The position numbers and the translations under genes were made by a program. A stretch of DNA of 64,000 nt, taken from assembly GCA_035048815.1 (NCBI GenBank), contig JAUCBN010000062.1, forward strand, positions 1,374,001 to 1,438,000, written 5' to 3'. This document shows, in pieces, positions 36,223 to 49,585 of the stretch. How positions within the stretch are numbered: the first letter of the stretch is position 1; every line of letters starts with the position of its first letter. This stretch comes from Abelmoschus esculentus. Taxonomy: Eukaryota > Streptophyta > Magnoliopsida > Malvales > Malvaceae. The notes under the pieces were generated by a model. It was not told the origin of the DNA, did not search any database, and was given only the letters and a program-made list of their open reading frames with translations.

Positions 36223-38525
36223 ATGGAGGACAATGATTCATGGGATTTCCTCTCTGAATTCACATTAGCTCAGGTAACTCTCACTTCTCTCTCCTTCTCC
36301 CCTTTTCTGGGTATTCATTTACCATCCTTTTTAACCTGTTAATCACCATGAATCCCCACTCTCTTAACCTCTGTGTTTTAACTTTTCTAGTTTCATAATC
36401 AAACAAATGTTAGCATCTTGTTATGTTTCTAGTAACATTTTTTTTTCTGTGAAAAGATTCTGGAAATGGAGAACAGTTACAAGGCAAAAGGAGACCAGAC
36501 ACTTAATGAGGAATTCTGCAAGAAGCTAGCTTCCAACTTCAGGTGAATTAGAAGAAAAAAAACCATTACTTTATATGCAAATGTATGCTTTTTTGTTGAA
36601 AGATTACTTCTATTTTGTTAATGAAAAATATATTTATTTTTTTACTTTTGGGGTTTGCTTTGTCTGACCAGCTCCTATTCAGACCGTCTGGGAAAATCTA
36701 CTGTAACATGGCAACAGGTTTGTTTTACTTAATTTAACCAATGGGTTTTGTAATAGATTAATGTTCACATTCACAAGTGTGTTCTGTTTTTTGTGTGTGT
36801 GTGTGTTTTAGGTCCAACATTTTTTCCAAGAAAAACAACTGGAGAAGCAAACTGAACAAGATGTGTCATCAATGGCCTTAGACCTTTTTGTTGATCTTTC
36901 TAATGTCAACTCAAGCAAACCTCTGGGGATCATGCACAAACAAAAAGGTTTTACTACTTAGCTTCATAAATTTACATTTTTAGGGTAATTTATTGGTGAA
37001 TGTCTAGCATAGCAGTAAACTGTGGTCACGGATGACGGATGTGGTGGACGATATGTTTCTAAATTGCGCTTGCATGTAGCGGTGACCTTGAAAACTCACG
37101 ATGCGACTGTTACACTGCTGTGCGGCTGCTATTTAGTACTATGATATCTGGTAGTTATTGGGGAAGTGTTGTTTGATTCATACTACATGAATCAGCTTTG
37201 GTTAGTACCACTTGCTACATTAAGAAGTCACTTCCATGAAATTTATAAGTTCTATAAGCGCAAAGATACGAATTTAGAAGCTACAATCATGAAATTAGGC
37301 CAGCATGCTTATTTATTGGCATAAAACATTCATAGCCTGCTTTACTTCCAAAGTGTGGCAGCTTTCTTGATACCCTTCTTTCAAACTCAATTTAGAAGTA
37401 GACGTTACTATCACTATTAGCCTGCATTCTCTCGATCGAAGTATGTCAACCAAATGAACCTAAGCTATCATTCAAGTTAGTTATTTTCAAGGCCAACTAG
37501 TCCGATGTCTAACAGAAGTTCGTGCTCAGCAGTGTATTTTCCGGTTGAAACTGGAACTGTAAGGATTTTCTTGTATTGATTGTAATTTTGTACTGCAGGT
37601 ACAGCTGAAGATCTTAAGGACTTGTCATTTGAAGCCAGATCAGCAAAAGATTATGCATGGTGAGGAAATTTCTATTAACTGTATCTGGTTCTTGCGACTT
37701 AAACCGATGCATATAGCTATAGCTGATACCGAGTCCTTTATAATGGTGAACTTGTAAGATTCTTTTACAGTTTCTATATGACGTTGAAAGTAGCAGGCTT
37801 CAGTATCTTTCTGTGCTTGTTTAAGACTTATCTCTGTTGGTTTCTATGATGCAAAGAGGAGGCTGTGAGTGATTTGTTAAAGCATACAACTTGTTTATTA
37901 TTGTAGGAAGTTCGTGTACGATTCTCTGGATTCGCTACAGCGGAGGATGAGTGGGTGAATGTCGAAACTGCGGTTCGTGAACGATCTATTCCTTTAGAAC
38001 CTTCGGAATGTGATCTGGTTAAGATTGGAGACCTCGTGCTGTGCTACCTGGTATTTCTTTTCCCATGTTCCATTTAAGATATTCTGAAGCTTTGTGCCAC
38101 CATTTGATCTCGAATGTGGTTCAACCCTATGCTTAAGCACAAACAGTTGCCTAATAATTCCTTCGACAGTCGAGCGGATATCATAGGCATTTGAATTGCC
38201 TCCATTAGAAAGTAATCCAAGATAAATATTTCCTTAATTGTCTTACCATGTTTCACTTTCTTTGATTTATAGGATAGAGAGCATTATCAACTTTACTGTG
38301 ACGCCCACGTCGTGGATGTTCGAAGGCAGTTGCATGATGCTAAAAGCTGTACCTGCGCATTCGTGGTCTGCTATGACCGCGACTACTCTCAGGTATATAA
38401 AACACAATAACACCACTCTTTCATCTTAGATGGTTCCATATAGCTGCAATGGACACTCATTTGTCTCGGTTATGTACCAGGAAAACGTTTCGCTGGAGAG
38501 GCTATGTCGCAGGCCTAGTACTTGA
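36223..38525 (+). pseudogene. SHH2: SAWADEE-homeodomain gene (SHH2-like) with one disrupted exon
   Basis: SHH proteins read histone H3 marks; SHH1 recruits Pol IV in RNA-directed DNA methylation. Exons: 36223-36273, 36457-36542, 36672-36717, 36812-36947, 37599-37659, 37907-38050, 38273-38392 and 38481-38525. The first four give a homeodomain-like fold ending TWQQVQHFFQEKQ. Later exons give the SAWADEE domain (LSFEARSAKDYAW, EVRVRFSGF, DEWVNVETAVRERSIPLEPS, then a Cys/His zinc cluster) and the end ERLCRRPST. Between 37659 and 37907 the expected exon is damaged. TACCGAGTCCTTTATAATGG at 37727 codes YRVLYNG and precedes GAACTT and a GT donor at 37754. Just upstream there is an in-frame TGA (37724-37726) and no usable acceptor. 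Skipping the exon breaks the frame. It is probably a pseudogene or very recently disabled; all other exons look intact. Confidence 0.75.
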
Positions 38526-39154
38526 AAGCAGGAATTGTGCAGATACAAAATGCAAGTAAATCTGTGTTTAATTAAGAAGTTTATAAAACATTTTGGTTTA
38601 ATTTTGTCATTAACCCTCAAGTAATGTGGAGTTTTTAAAAGGACAAGCTTTCCTGACAGAAATAGGCAAACTCAATGTGTATGAAACTAGAAACAAAAAA
38701 ATAAATGCATAAAACTGAGAATCAAGTATAGTTCATGTACCAATGAGGTAATTAACCCTTTTAGGCTCGATGCAGCTCAGAGCAGCCGATTTGCTTCGGC
38801 CAATGCCACATCATTTGGCATATAGAACTACTTACTATAAATAAGCAATATATGCTGAAATGAATATCAAATGTGAAACTTATCCATTTTCACATCTGCC
38901 CTAAACAAAACTACTTATTACTAGAAACTACGCGAGTTAGCAGACTGACCTCTATCATTCCCAGGCAAAGGGGGGAATGCGACTAAAATGTTCAACTAGT
39001 TTAGTTACAATTGATTTGGAAGGCTGTACCGATGGAAATCTCTCATCGCCGGACGTTATGATTTTCACCATATGGATGGCTAGGAGAGAGTTTGACAGAC
39101 CTGGATCTTCAACCACGCTACCGAGGAGATCCTAAACAAAAGAATGGGGGCAGC
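38526..39154. other. Short intergenic interval between convergent genes
   Basis: Presumed 3' UTRs of the SAWADEE gene and of the kinase gene on the opposite strand. No other feature is seen. Confidence 0.5.
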
Positions 39155-42100
39155 TCAAGAAACGGTTCGTCCGTAACAAATGTTGGCTAGGTAAAGGTTC
39201 CTCGACCACTTTTCCTGCAATAGTTTAGAGTTAAGTAAACACAAGGCAAAAGCAAGTAAGGTTCATATAGTCATTTATCAACCTTGACATGAGTGCTGGG
39301 AAATGCTGAAGTTCTAAGAGTTTCCTGTGTTTCATCCTCTGGCCTCCTCCTTGGAATACTAAGGATAAAAGCCGCCTGGTCTTGAGTTGCTGCAGTAGCA
39401 GTTATACGAAACCCACAAGCCCACCGGCGATGGATGCCTTCACTAGGATAGAAGAAGTCAAGTTCAACAACCTGGAATGAAAATACAAAAACACTTGGTT
39501 ACATAGGCTTCTTTTAAGGTATGTGTTGGGATAAAAAAAAATCGTACCTGGTCGGTAAATCCAGCACCACGAGACATAACAACTGCCCATCTGCTGCCAG
39601 AAGTGGCCATTGAGGTGACATAAAAACCCTCTCTCCATTTTTTATTAATCCACTTGAAAGGAAAAGACTCGCTCACTTTGTACGACTGCTGCAAATATGA
39701 AGCACCTGAACACACAGAATCTAAGCTCGGTAAACAGAAAACAAACAGATTTGACCAAAATCAGATACTGGAACCTTACCCTTTGACATTACTACTAAGG
39801 AGCCTCCGTCTGCAGCCCCAGCTATAGCGCTGATATAATAGTTCTTCTCCCACTGCTCCATTATCCATTCCTTCAGACAGCAAAACATCAAATCAATCAC
39901 TGATAGAATCCAAATTCATAAGAATCATCTAACTACAGGAATACAAAAAGGCATAGAACTAGAAACTAAAGCAGAACACATTGAAACTGGATAATTGCTC
40001 AACATCAACAGAGTATATGTAAAGATGTACCTTACAAAGGAAATAGGGTGAGAGTTGATAGACTTGTGCAGAGAATCCGGTACCAGCATTCATTATAATG
40101 GCCCATAGGTTTTCACAGGAAGCTACACTGCTAATAAACAAACCATCCTCGTTTCCTTTTTCAATGTGCGGCGCAAGCCTTCCATCTGACACATTATAGT
40201 GGTACCTGAAAACACAACCAATTAAACTTCCCATCCTTTAATATTCTCTATACTGAGACAACTAGATCACTAATTAGTTTATTCATAGAAAGATGACAAA
40301 GGCAGATAGGACACTGACGCAGGAATGGAATCAACCAAAAAAGCCAAAAGACTCTTAGGGTCAACTAGATTAAGAAAGCAGCCTTAAAACTGAACTAGAG
40401 AACTACAAATAACTTGAGGCATAAATACCTTTGCTTCATAGGCCTATGAGCATTGTAAACACTAATCCACTGCAATGCTGGCATGCCCAGACGAAGCTTC
40501 TTCTTTGGATATTCATCTTCATCTTCTTCCTCCTCATCCATAGACAACCGACCTCTCTTTTGACCAACTTGATTAATAATAAGCTTTACAATATTATATA
40601 TATATATATAAGAAGTCAGTAATGCCAAATTTTACAGGACAAGGACAAGGCAACAAACTTTATCGGTAATAGTTAACATTTACTAATTTTTATTACACTC
40701 TTATAGCCAGAATTACTTTGACGGCCAAAACAATGTCCAATACCAAAATAAAAATCTTTACATCAAGACAATTATTTTTACCTTCAGCGCACCATCTGTG
40801 TTAACTGGGTGGATATCTGGATTTGGACCAACAATCCCATCAAACAAAGAAATGTATTTTGCATAATTAGGTTCTTCATCAAACTTTAAGCTGACTATAT
40901 ATTCAATAAAGTGTTTGAAAGGCAAGGGACAGAAGCAACACAAGGCCTCTGGAGATGTTGACATCTTCTTCTTGCAAACAAGGAACCCTTTATTGTCTCC
41001 CTGATATTTGTTAAAAAGAAATTACAATACCCCAAAGGATTATATACATGAGCAAATGCAAACAAGAATATTTGAGTTAAAAAGTTGAGCTTATTGAAGG
41101 ACCAACCTGGTATCCTTGCCAAGGTAAACGGCCTTTAAGAAGGAAAACAAGCGTATATGCAAGGGATTCTAGATCATCTCTCCGGCTACACGTTCTCCCT
41201 AAATGAGCATGCACACTGGCATAACGTACTGTTCCTCTAATACACAAAAGTATTCCTTTTAGATCAGATAATGAATCAACACACAAAATCATCTTACAAT
41301 AATCATGATGTAAGGCAGTTTTGGTACCTAAAAACATCTGGCCTCTGATCATATTCAGCATGTAAACCCGTTGAACTATCTCGCCACCTAGTTGCTGATT
41401 GCCAAAATAGGTTATGATTGAAGTGATGATTTATCTGGGAGTACTCAACATATAAATCAGAAGACTTAAAATTACCTAGCCCAAGATCAACGAGAAATAA
41501 TTTTTTTTCATCAGGAGTTCCAACATGACCTAGAAGAAAGTTTTCCGGCTTCACATCCCCATGCACATAGCTGCCCAAAGTACCAGAAAAGCTATTAATA
41601 AGTTGAAAGAAACAAGACAGTGAGACACTCAAGTTAAGAACTAGGAGTTTTGCTGTTATGAGACAGATTGGACATTAGAGATCCAATAGATGATTCTAAA
41701 GTCAAGCTATTCAACAATCCAAGGGAGGGCAGTGGAAGAATTCTTTTCAGGCCAACATAAGGTTATAAGGTTTCAGGGATTGGACTGTTTACCCTTTAGA
41801 GTGCATCTTCTCCAATATAGATATTGCTTCAACAGCAATGCAAGCAACCATTTCAACAGACATTCTGTATTAAGAGCACACTCTAATTAAGCAACTGCAA
41901 TTTTGAAAAAGATAAAACACAATAGCAAGTATAAGATTAAAGAATACATCTAAGTTTAGGAGCACTCACGTATGATTGTTATTATTCCAAACATCCCACA
42001 GACTTGGACCCAGTATATCCATAACCTGCATAATAAAAGGTCTAACTAGGTAAAAACCTAAACAACAAAAACAGACAAGATTTAAAAGAAGAAAAGAGGC

Positions 42101-44133
42101 ACAATAAATAAACAATACATACCATGACATAATAGACACCCTGACGGCCCTTATAGTGTACTCGGGGTATACCATGAGTACCACCAAGTGTACTGTAGAA
42201 TGACAACTAGGTAAATATATCTACAATTAAATAGCTATATGTACAAAAAAATTACAATAAACTAGAAGTGTAACCAGACTCACTCGTAAACTTGCCACTC
42301 ATGCGGTGGTCCATGGTTACATCCTTTGCTACTTTTATGCTCAAATTTCAAGGCAACCTGAAAACAAAGAGATCATGTAGAGTATAAAGACGAAAACTCT
42401 TTGTTCTCATTAAAGATGATCAAACACAATAATCATTAAATATTAAAAAAGAACAATGGCATACCTCTACAGGCCCAGAACCATTTCTATCATTTGTATT
42501 TACAGAAGAAACACGCTGACCTACAAAGACCTGTCCAAAGCCACCCTTACCCAACTTCTTCTCAATTCTATACAATGGGGATCCCCCAAACTGAACCTGC
42601 ATCAGGGTAATTATTGAAGTCTCAGAAGACATTTAAGTTTTTTTCTATAGAATGACTCAATTTGCAGTCATTTAAGTTGAAGCGCCATTTTCCACTTTTA
42701 TGTCTCTTTTAGTAGTGCCATATGCCCCAATCCAAATAAATGCCTCCTCACTTCCATTCAGACTTCTTTTAGTTACTTCAGCAATTTACTACAGGAGAAG
42801 AATTTTGATTTTACTTATCCCAGTTGGAACACGCATGCATAACCGTACATTGGTATGATTACAATGCCAATGGCCATAAATCAAAATAACCAAACAAAAT
42901 ACATGAAAGTCTTTTTTAATAGCTGTAAACTTAGGCCAAGCTAGGAAACGAAGTAAACAACATAAAAGTGGGATAAATGGCATTTCAACTTCTTTCAAGG
43001 ATGCTAAAATAGAAGCATATCCTTTTTCTCAATATTTAAAAAAAGTAGAAAGCTTCATTATTTGTTCATTCCTCAAAATGATATGGTTATCAAATTGGAT
43101 TCATAAAACCTTATTTTGAATATTGTGCTATGAGAATTCATATTGTTTATTCCCCAAAACATCTTATCTAAAATGCTGCACATATCAAAACTTTCAGTAT
43201 CGAATTAAAACAACAAATTATCTAGTATATGCACATGCAACCAAATATAGAATTCAAACAATAAAACTATTACCCTAATAATAAGCTACAAAAAAACATC
43301 CATATTTATTATCTAACCCATTAACAGTTAAGACTAAAGGGGGAAAACTAAAGTGTTTCACTTGTAATTCAATAAAAATGGCTACATTGTATCCATTTTC
43401 TAAACACATTCTTTTCTATGGCAATATGGCCCTAAATATTTCAAATAATTAAGTACTTTTTCTAAACACTGAAACTTTGATGAAAGAAATGGACGGCGGC
43501 TTCTTTCATATAAGACTAAAACCAGAACCAAAACCAAATCAAGTTTATTTAGGTTGTTAAAACAATCTTAAGATCAAACTAATTCCGCCAAAATAGAAGA
43601 TAAAAATCAATTAATTTAACAATTTTTATAAACAATATAGTATGGAAATCATAAAAGATAAATATAGTATGGAAATCATAAACCTTTTCAGGAATTGGCG
43701 CGATGATGCCTTCATCCTCACCAGCATTACCCTTATCATTGCTCCGCCTTCCTCCGCCACCAAACTCGTCCATCAACTTATCCCCAACTTCCTCTTTCTC
43801 CACTCCCTCCCGTTCCACTAAAACCCTATTATTATTGTTTTTGTTGTTGTTATTTTCACCATCCCCAACAGCCGCCTCCCCGGCAGCCGCGACAGCTAAC
43901 TTCACACTGTCTCCCTGCACCCGTTGTTTCTTATTCTTATTCTCTCCGTCGCTGTTGTTATTGTTTGTCACATGCGCCTCGACTGCCGCCGCGGCCGCCG
44001 CTTCAGCCTCCCGCCGCCGCCGCCTAGTGCGCGTCGCGATCGCTTCACCCGCCTCTATCGGATTCGGCTGTTGTTCCTGTCGCTTCGGTGCTGCACCCCG
44101 GCCCCTGCGTGCTCCTTTACGCTGTGCCGGCAT
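39155..44133 (-). CDS. MUT9-like / HD16-type casein kinase I family protein
   Basis: Nuclear Ser/Thr kinase of the plant MLK/PPK (EL1-like, HD16) family, which phosphorylates histone H3 and flowering or light-signalling proteins. About 14 exons run from the ATG at 44131-44133 to the stop at 39155-39157. Exon 1 (44133-43684) is low-complexity: basic, then Ala- and Asn-rich. Exon 2 (42596-42465) holds the ATP loop LGKGGFGQVFVG, and exon 3 the lysine in VALKFEHK. The catalytic loop is YVHGDVKPENFLLG (HGD in place of HRD) and the metal site is FLVDLGL (DLG in place of DFG), both usual for CK1-like MLKs. GTVRYASVHAHLGRTCSRRD and LLKGRLPWQGYQ follow. After the kinase are an acidic/basic linker (EEEEDEDEYPKKKLRLG) and a long conserved C-terminal region with repeated 'ISSVASCENLWAIIM / TSMATSGSRWAVVM' units, ending ICYGRTVS. 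Intron 1 is about 1.1 kb. The gene looks intact. Confidence 0.92.
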
Positions 44134-44595
44134 CGTTCATTTTTCTTCTCCCTCCATTCTCATAAATTACAAAAAAAAAAGGGAAAAAAGAGAAAAACCC
44201 AAAGATTAAATATTAATCCTTTGCCAAATAATCGCTCAATGACACCTAAATTACAGCGCCTTTTTCTTTCAGTGTTGAAGAACAATAATAAATCAAATTC
44301 CTGTTAAGAAAATTACAAAAGAAAGAAAGAAAAAGAGACCCAATCGGCACCGGAGGCTGGAAATCAGAGAATTGAAGAAAGAAACACCGGAGATTCGATG
44401 ATTGTGAAAGATATATGTCTTTATACACAAACAAAGTTAAAGCCCAGGGCTTTTGTTTTTCTCTTTCAGGTTTATTTTTAATTATTTCTTATAGAGTTAT
44501 AGGATATTATATAAAAAAAATCTAAGAAAATAAAAGGTTAAAGTATACAAATGATCACTACGTTATCTTAAAAATACAAAATACTCACTAAAAAT

Positions 44596-45214
44596 TAGGG
44601 GTATTCATTATTAGGTACCCTGTTCTTTTAAGTAGTAAACAATTGGTCCGTATCCCGATTCATTTAAATCGGTATCCATTATCGAATACCCGTAAAATCT
44701 GGGTATCCGGTTAATCATGTAACGGGTATCCGATTCATGATTTTTATATTTTAAAATTAAAAAACCACATCTTAATAAATTTTAATTTTTTATTAGTGAT
44801 TTAAAGTTAATTTTAGAATATTTGGATATATATATATTTATTAAATTTTATCACTAAAATGATATTAAAAATATTGATCTCGTTTTTTCTTTTGGTATTA
44901 GTAAATTAAAGAAAAATTAAAACTTAAAAGTATATAATACAAACATAAAACTAATTTAGAGATATAAATTTAATTTTAGGTAAAAATATTAAGAAATTTA
45001 AAATAAAAATATAATATAAAACTAAAAAATATATAATAAAATTAGTCGGGTCAGATATTCAGGAATTAAAAAAAATTGGCTACTCGATAATATGAAACTC
45101 AATAATTTTCGAGTTGGATACTCGACACGGTCGGATAATTTTTTGGAAATTATCCGATATTTTTATTTTAAATTGTTCGATTAGGTCATTCGCGAATAAT
45201 TTTGAACGCTCTTA
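44596..45214. mobile_element. hAT-like non-autonomous element, copy 3
   Basis: A 619-bp element with ends TAGGGGTATTC / GAACGCTCTTA, inverted with only transition differences. It is flanked by CTAAAAAT and CTAAAAAC (7 of 8). The interior carries GGGTATCCG/TCGGGTCAGAT words instead of GAGTCGAGT, so it is a subfamily. It lies about 460 bp upstream of the kinase start. Confidence 0.7.
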
Positions 45215-45595
45215 CTAAAAACTTTGAACTTTAATTTTTATTATAAAATAATCATTAATTTATTAACTATCTTCAATTGGGAGATATTAACGAGTATCGT
45301 AACTTATATAATATATAATATTTACATATTCAATTAGTTTAGATATCAATAATGAGAGTCAAGTTAAAAATAAATTGATTAAATGTGTCAATATAGATGA
45401 TTAAATATTATATTATTTAAATTTTTATAATTATCACGTTACTACATTAACAATAGTTAACGAGTTTAATGATTATTTGTAATAAAAATTAAAGTTTAAT
45501 ATATATTAAATAATTTTTAAGGTAAAATTGTATTTGCATTCTTTTGATTTCTTTTTTAATCTCCATGAAGGAAAGGTTTTACCATTCTATCAACT
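45215..45595. other. AT-rich intergenic DNA
   Basis: No gene or clear element is seen between the hAT-like copy and the tRNA-Lys. Confidence 0.5.
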
Positions 45596-45667
45596 GCCCG
45601 TCTAGCTCAGTCGGTAGAGCGCAAGGCTCTTAACCTTGTGGTCGTGGGTCGAGCCCCACGGTGGGCG
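45596..45667 (+). tRNA. tRNA-Lys(CTT), one base short in the T loop
   Basis: Acceptor GCCCGTC pairs with GGTGGGC, with a discriminator G at 45667. The D arm is AGCTCAGTCGGTAGAGC and the anticodon arm carries CTCTTAA (CTT). The T arm reads GTGGG-TCGAGC-CCCAC. The loop has six bases, where the usual TTCGAGC has seven, so T54 or T55 is missing. This also damages the B box of the internal promoter. It could be a tRNA pseudogene or still expressed at low level. The total of 72 nt compares with the normal 73. Confidence 0.8.
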
Positions 45668-46540
45668 TTTTAATTTATTTTTATGACAGATACAGTGCTC
45701 TCTTTATGCAACCTAGGAGAGAGAAGCAGCCCAATTTTCATTAAACACTGTGATTTTGTAGCCATCTTCCCTGCTTCCTTTTTGCTTTAAGTGAAATAGA
45801 ATCCTACATTTTTTCAAAGCAAATGTAAGTTGATAATTTCAGACGAAACTGTTTCCGGAGAGTCGGAGGTTGAAGATGATTCCATCACAAGCCTAGACTG
45901 AATCATAACCTTCATCTGATGCCAGAGTCACAAGCCTATACATAGGCTTTGGTGGTGGCTGATGGACCAAATCATTAGGCTCAAAAGCCCAGGGACTGGA
46001 GCAGTGAGTCGGTGGGGGTGGGGGTGGGGGTAATCAAGCAAGAAACGTCAGGCTGGTGCTGGCAACAGAGGTGGGAACTGGGGAGATGGTTGGCCCGACC
46101 GACCCGACCCATATGATCATCATTGATTGAATGTACATGGGGTCCATATTAGCATATTCTGTCGGGTGGGTCTGTCGTCCTGACTCCTCCGGCAGTGCCA
46201 GTGCCACTGCTACCGGTTGGTCGTATCTGAATCCTTCCCTTTACAGTTATCTGGCTAAGAAACAAAGAAGGATTGGGATCATGAGTACTTTCCATGGAAA
46301 GTTACACTATCAACCCTTAAACAAATAAAATCAATGGAATGTAACAAGTGATTTTAATAGAAAAGAAAATAATTATTATTTTAGAATATTTAGATTTGAA
46401 TAATTTTATTGTAAGATTTATATTATCAAATGGCTAAAAAAAATATGATCAAATATTATTTTATAATCGCATCGCATTAATATCATTTTAAAAAATATTA
46501 CAAGATATAATTCCAGTTAAACATGATTCATTACTTTAAT
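45668..46540. other. Intergenic region, moderately GC-rich in part
   Basis: From about 45840 to 46270 the sequence is GC-richer, with a GGGGGT run at 46013-46031, and has no recognised frame. It could be remains of a gene. Nothing can be assigned. Confidence 0.35.
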
Positions 46541-47187
46541 TAGGGATAAAAAATTAGACTCGATTTGAGGTGAAAAATTGACTCGTTTTGACTCGACTTA
46601 ATTTTTTAGATAAAGTTATAAAATAAAAATTTGAATAATTCAAAAAAAATAGTAATTAATTGATAAATTTTATATTCGAGTCAAGTTGGTTATTTTTACA
46701 TGATATACTATGTATATCACGAAAAATTATATCATAGGTCAGTCCCACCACCTGTCCATGGGACCAACCAATAAAAACTGCCCACTTCATCAATTTTTCC
46801 ATGTCATAATTTTTTCCCAAGTGAATCTTCACTTGGAAAATTAAAAAATAATAAGGTGGACAGTTTCTATTGATTGGTCCCATAGATGACGTGGTGGAAT
46901 TGACCCATGATATAATTTCTCGTATATCACATGTGAAAATATGAAGGAATCTATATGTATATTGTATATGCATATAGAAACTCGTCAAAATTAGAATTAA
47001 TATGTAGTATAAGATTATAAATAGTTACAACTAAATTTATATGAAAACTCAAACTCAACTCAATTCTAATTATATAAACTTGACTCAATTCAAAAAAAAA
47101 ATTCAAATAAAGTTTGAATCAGAAAATAGGATTTATAAACTTGAATAACTCAAAAAAATATTCAATTCGATTGAACGCTCATCCCTA
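46541..47187. mobile_element. hAT-like non-autonomous element, copy 4, with a nested insertion
   Basis: Ends TAGGGATAAA and GAACGCTCATCCCTA. The flanks ACTTTAAT (46533-46540) and GCTTTAAT (47188-47195) match at 7 of 8. ACTCGA-type repeats fill both ends. A separate hairpin element (46711-46930) is inserted inside. Confidence 0.75.
46711..46930. mobile_element. Near-perfect foldback (hairpin) MITE nested in the hAT-like copy
   Basis: The left arm (46711-46825) is an inverted copy of the right arm (46827-46930). AAATTATATCATRGGTCA, CCACCACSTS and ATGGGACCAAYCAATARAAA occur in mirrored order on both arms. The centre is CCAAGTGAA-TC-TTCACTTGG (46817-46836), a 9-bp stem with a 2-base loop. A transcript would fold into one long hairpin. 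There is no coding potential. Confidence 0.8.
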
Positions 47188-47195
47188 GCTTTAAT

Positions 47196-49585
47196 TGTGT
47201 AAATACTACACAAAATAAGCAATATAAATGAACTCAATAAATATTCTAAATAAAAACGATGATGATATTCATCCTAAGATATCCATATTCAAATTACTTT
47301 ATCCGTAAAGTATGTATTACCGAAAAATTAAGTATATATATAAACAATTATTACTTTATAATTATCTTAAAATTATTAAAAAATCAAACAACATAAATCA
47401 GAGACAAAGTCATGAAATCTAATTTAGAGTCGTATAAAATGTCCTAAATTGACTTATTAATATTTAAGAGGGGTCAAAACGTATTTCTTCCATTATTAAA
47501 GTTAATGCAATTAAATTAAACTAATTTAATTTCAAAAGGACTAGAATGAAAAATTACCATTTAACAGAGGGAGAGAAATTCTTTCTCTAAATTTATCTTT
47601 TATTCAAATTATTTATCACTACACTAATTGTTAAATTTATATAATATTGAAATTTAGGTAAGAAAACTTACAAGCATACCCTAACTCCTTTTATGACAAT
47701 ATAACTAAAAAATATATTTTTTAATATTTTATGAAAATAGTTGTTCTTATCTACACTATTCATGTCATCATGTCCTTCCTTTAGCTTTTATTTTGAATAT
47801 TAGAAGAAAAAAATCATTACCAATTTTTAAAAAAGTGAAGGAAGATGTGGACCAATCATAATTTATTAAATTAAATATATATGAGGTTTATTATTTTAAA
47901 AATGATTTTTAATAATAAAGTTGGTAGAGGTCAATTATTAGGATTAAATTTGATAAATATATATAATAATGATGATTACAAAAGAAAATTTGATCTGGCT
48001 AAAGTTGTCTTAAACCGGAGAAATTATTATATGATCTCGGTTCATCATATTTTTTATGATATCATCTAATGAGATTTATTCATTTAATGATATATAGAAA
48101 AGAGAGAAGATTTATCTTACAAAAGAAAAAGAGCTGAAGATTCATTTAAAAAAAATGACAAAATTTTATTATTAGATATGACCATCGATAACGTGATAAG
48201 TTAGGTCCATCTAATAATTTTCTTAAATTAAGATTCTTTAATTAACCAAAAATATTTATATTATTCTATTTCATATAAGTTTAAATCCTGATACGAGAAT
48301 GTAATATTTTTTATTTAATAAAAATGTCTTAAATTAAAAAAATAAAAGGGGAAAGCTATAATATGAATGGTACACATGGATTGTACTCTCCTTGTCAAAA
48401 ACCTAATTATTGTCCAATTGTAAAGTTTGTTTTAAGTGTGTGAAAAGAGTTCCATGCCAATGCCCCATGTTCAAGGGGATATTGATTGATTTGTTTTGAT
48501 ATCCTTTTTCATCATCATCACCATTGCATTTTCAACATTACTTTTCCCATTCAATGAGAAATTATTCAATGCTTTTCATATTTCAAATGGTGAAGAATAT
48601 TGGTTTGGATGAGGATATATGGATAGATTTTTTTCGTGTAGCGTGTGAATAAAGTAGACTATCAGTATTAATGGGCTGATTCAAGTGATAAAGAATTTGA
48701 TATTTACTTAAATTATTATTAAGTTTATAACTTTTGTGTATGCAGAAAATCTCTACTGAAAGACTCCTCCATCAATGTCTGATGTACGACTTGAATTGAT
48801 CTGAATTCGTCTAAGAGGACAATAAAAAATATAGAATGTTTTGCTTTTTCATATTTTAAGTCTAAAAAATTAAAAAAATATAGCACATATAAAACTTACA
48901 CACTATTTTTTATTACTAGTGTGTCTTATTGAAATTACTTTTCGAATATGTTCAATCCTCGAGTAAAATCGATTGAATAAATATGAGAATGTATATCGGA
49001 CGTCTAAATCTAAATAAATAAAAATAAGTTATAATTTTCGATATTATATAAACCAAATTAAAAAATTATTCAAAAAAATAATGCTTTACCAAAAATGGTG
49101 CTTTGCCAACAATTTTTCTTTTCTTGAGAAGGAAAATAGAATGAAGTCAGGGGCGGAACTACTAAGGGGTGGGGAGGGGTAATCGCATCCCACCCTCAAG
49201 ATTGTATTTTTATTTTTATTCTCCTATTTAAATTCTTTTAAAAATTATTTTTTATGAATTTATCCCCTACTTTTAAATATTTATGTTTTGTCCCCTCGAC
49301 CCTAAATCCTGACTCCGCTGAGTGAACTTCGTATAGAGATGAAGCAATGTCATAGCAAAGGAGAACTAAAATACAAGCTATCAAGGATCCTACATCAATA
49401 GTAATAATAAGGTGAAAGAAAGATGCAAGAACAATATTGAGACCAACTTCTTTGGAATACAATAGCATCATGAGCAATCAGTTTTATAATACTTTGCAGA
49501 ATGACTGCTCATGATATTATATCATCCCATCATCCTTCACGACCCATTCAGATCATGTTTTAGCCTTTGTTGTCAACATATATAC
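47196..49585. other. AT-rich intergenic region
   Basis: No gene is supported. At about 49147-49320 the strings CAGGGGCGGAACTA and CCTGACTCCGC form degenerate inverted ends of an old plant repeat. The remainder is featureless AT-rich DNA. Confidence 0.45.

Noticed and set aside
43703..44209. 168-codon open frame on the plus strand
   Set aside because: It is the reverse strand of the low-complexity first exon of the MUT9-like kinase; Ser/Pro/Leu runs are the complement of Ala/Asn/Arg repeats.
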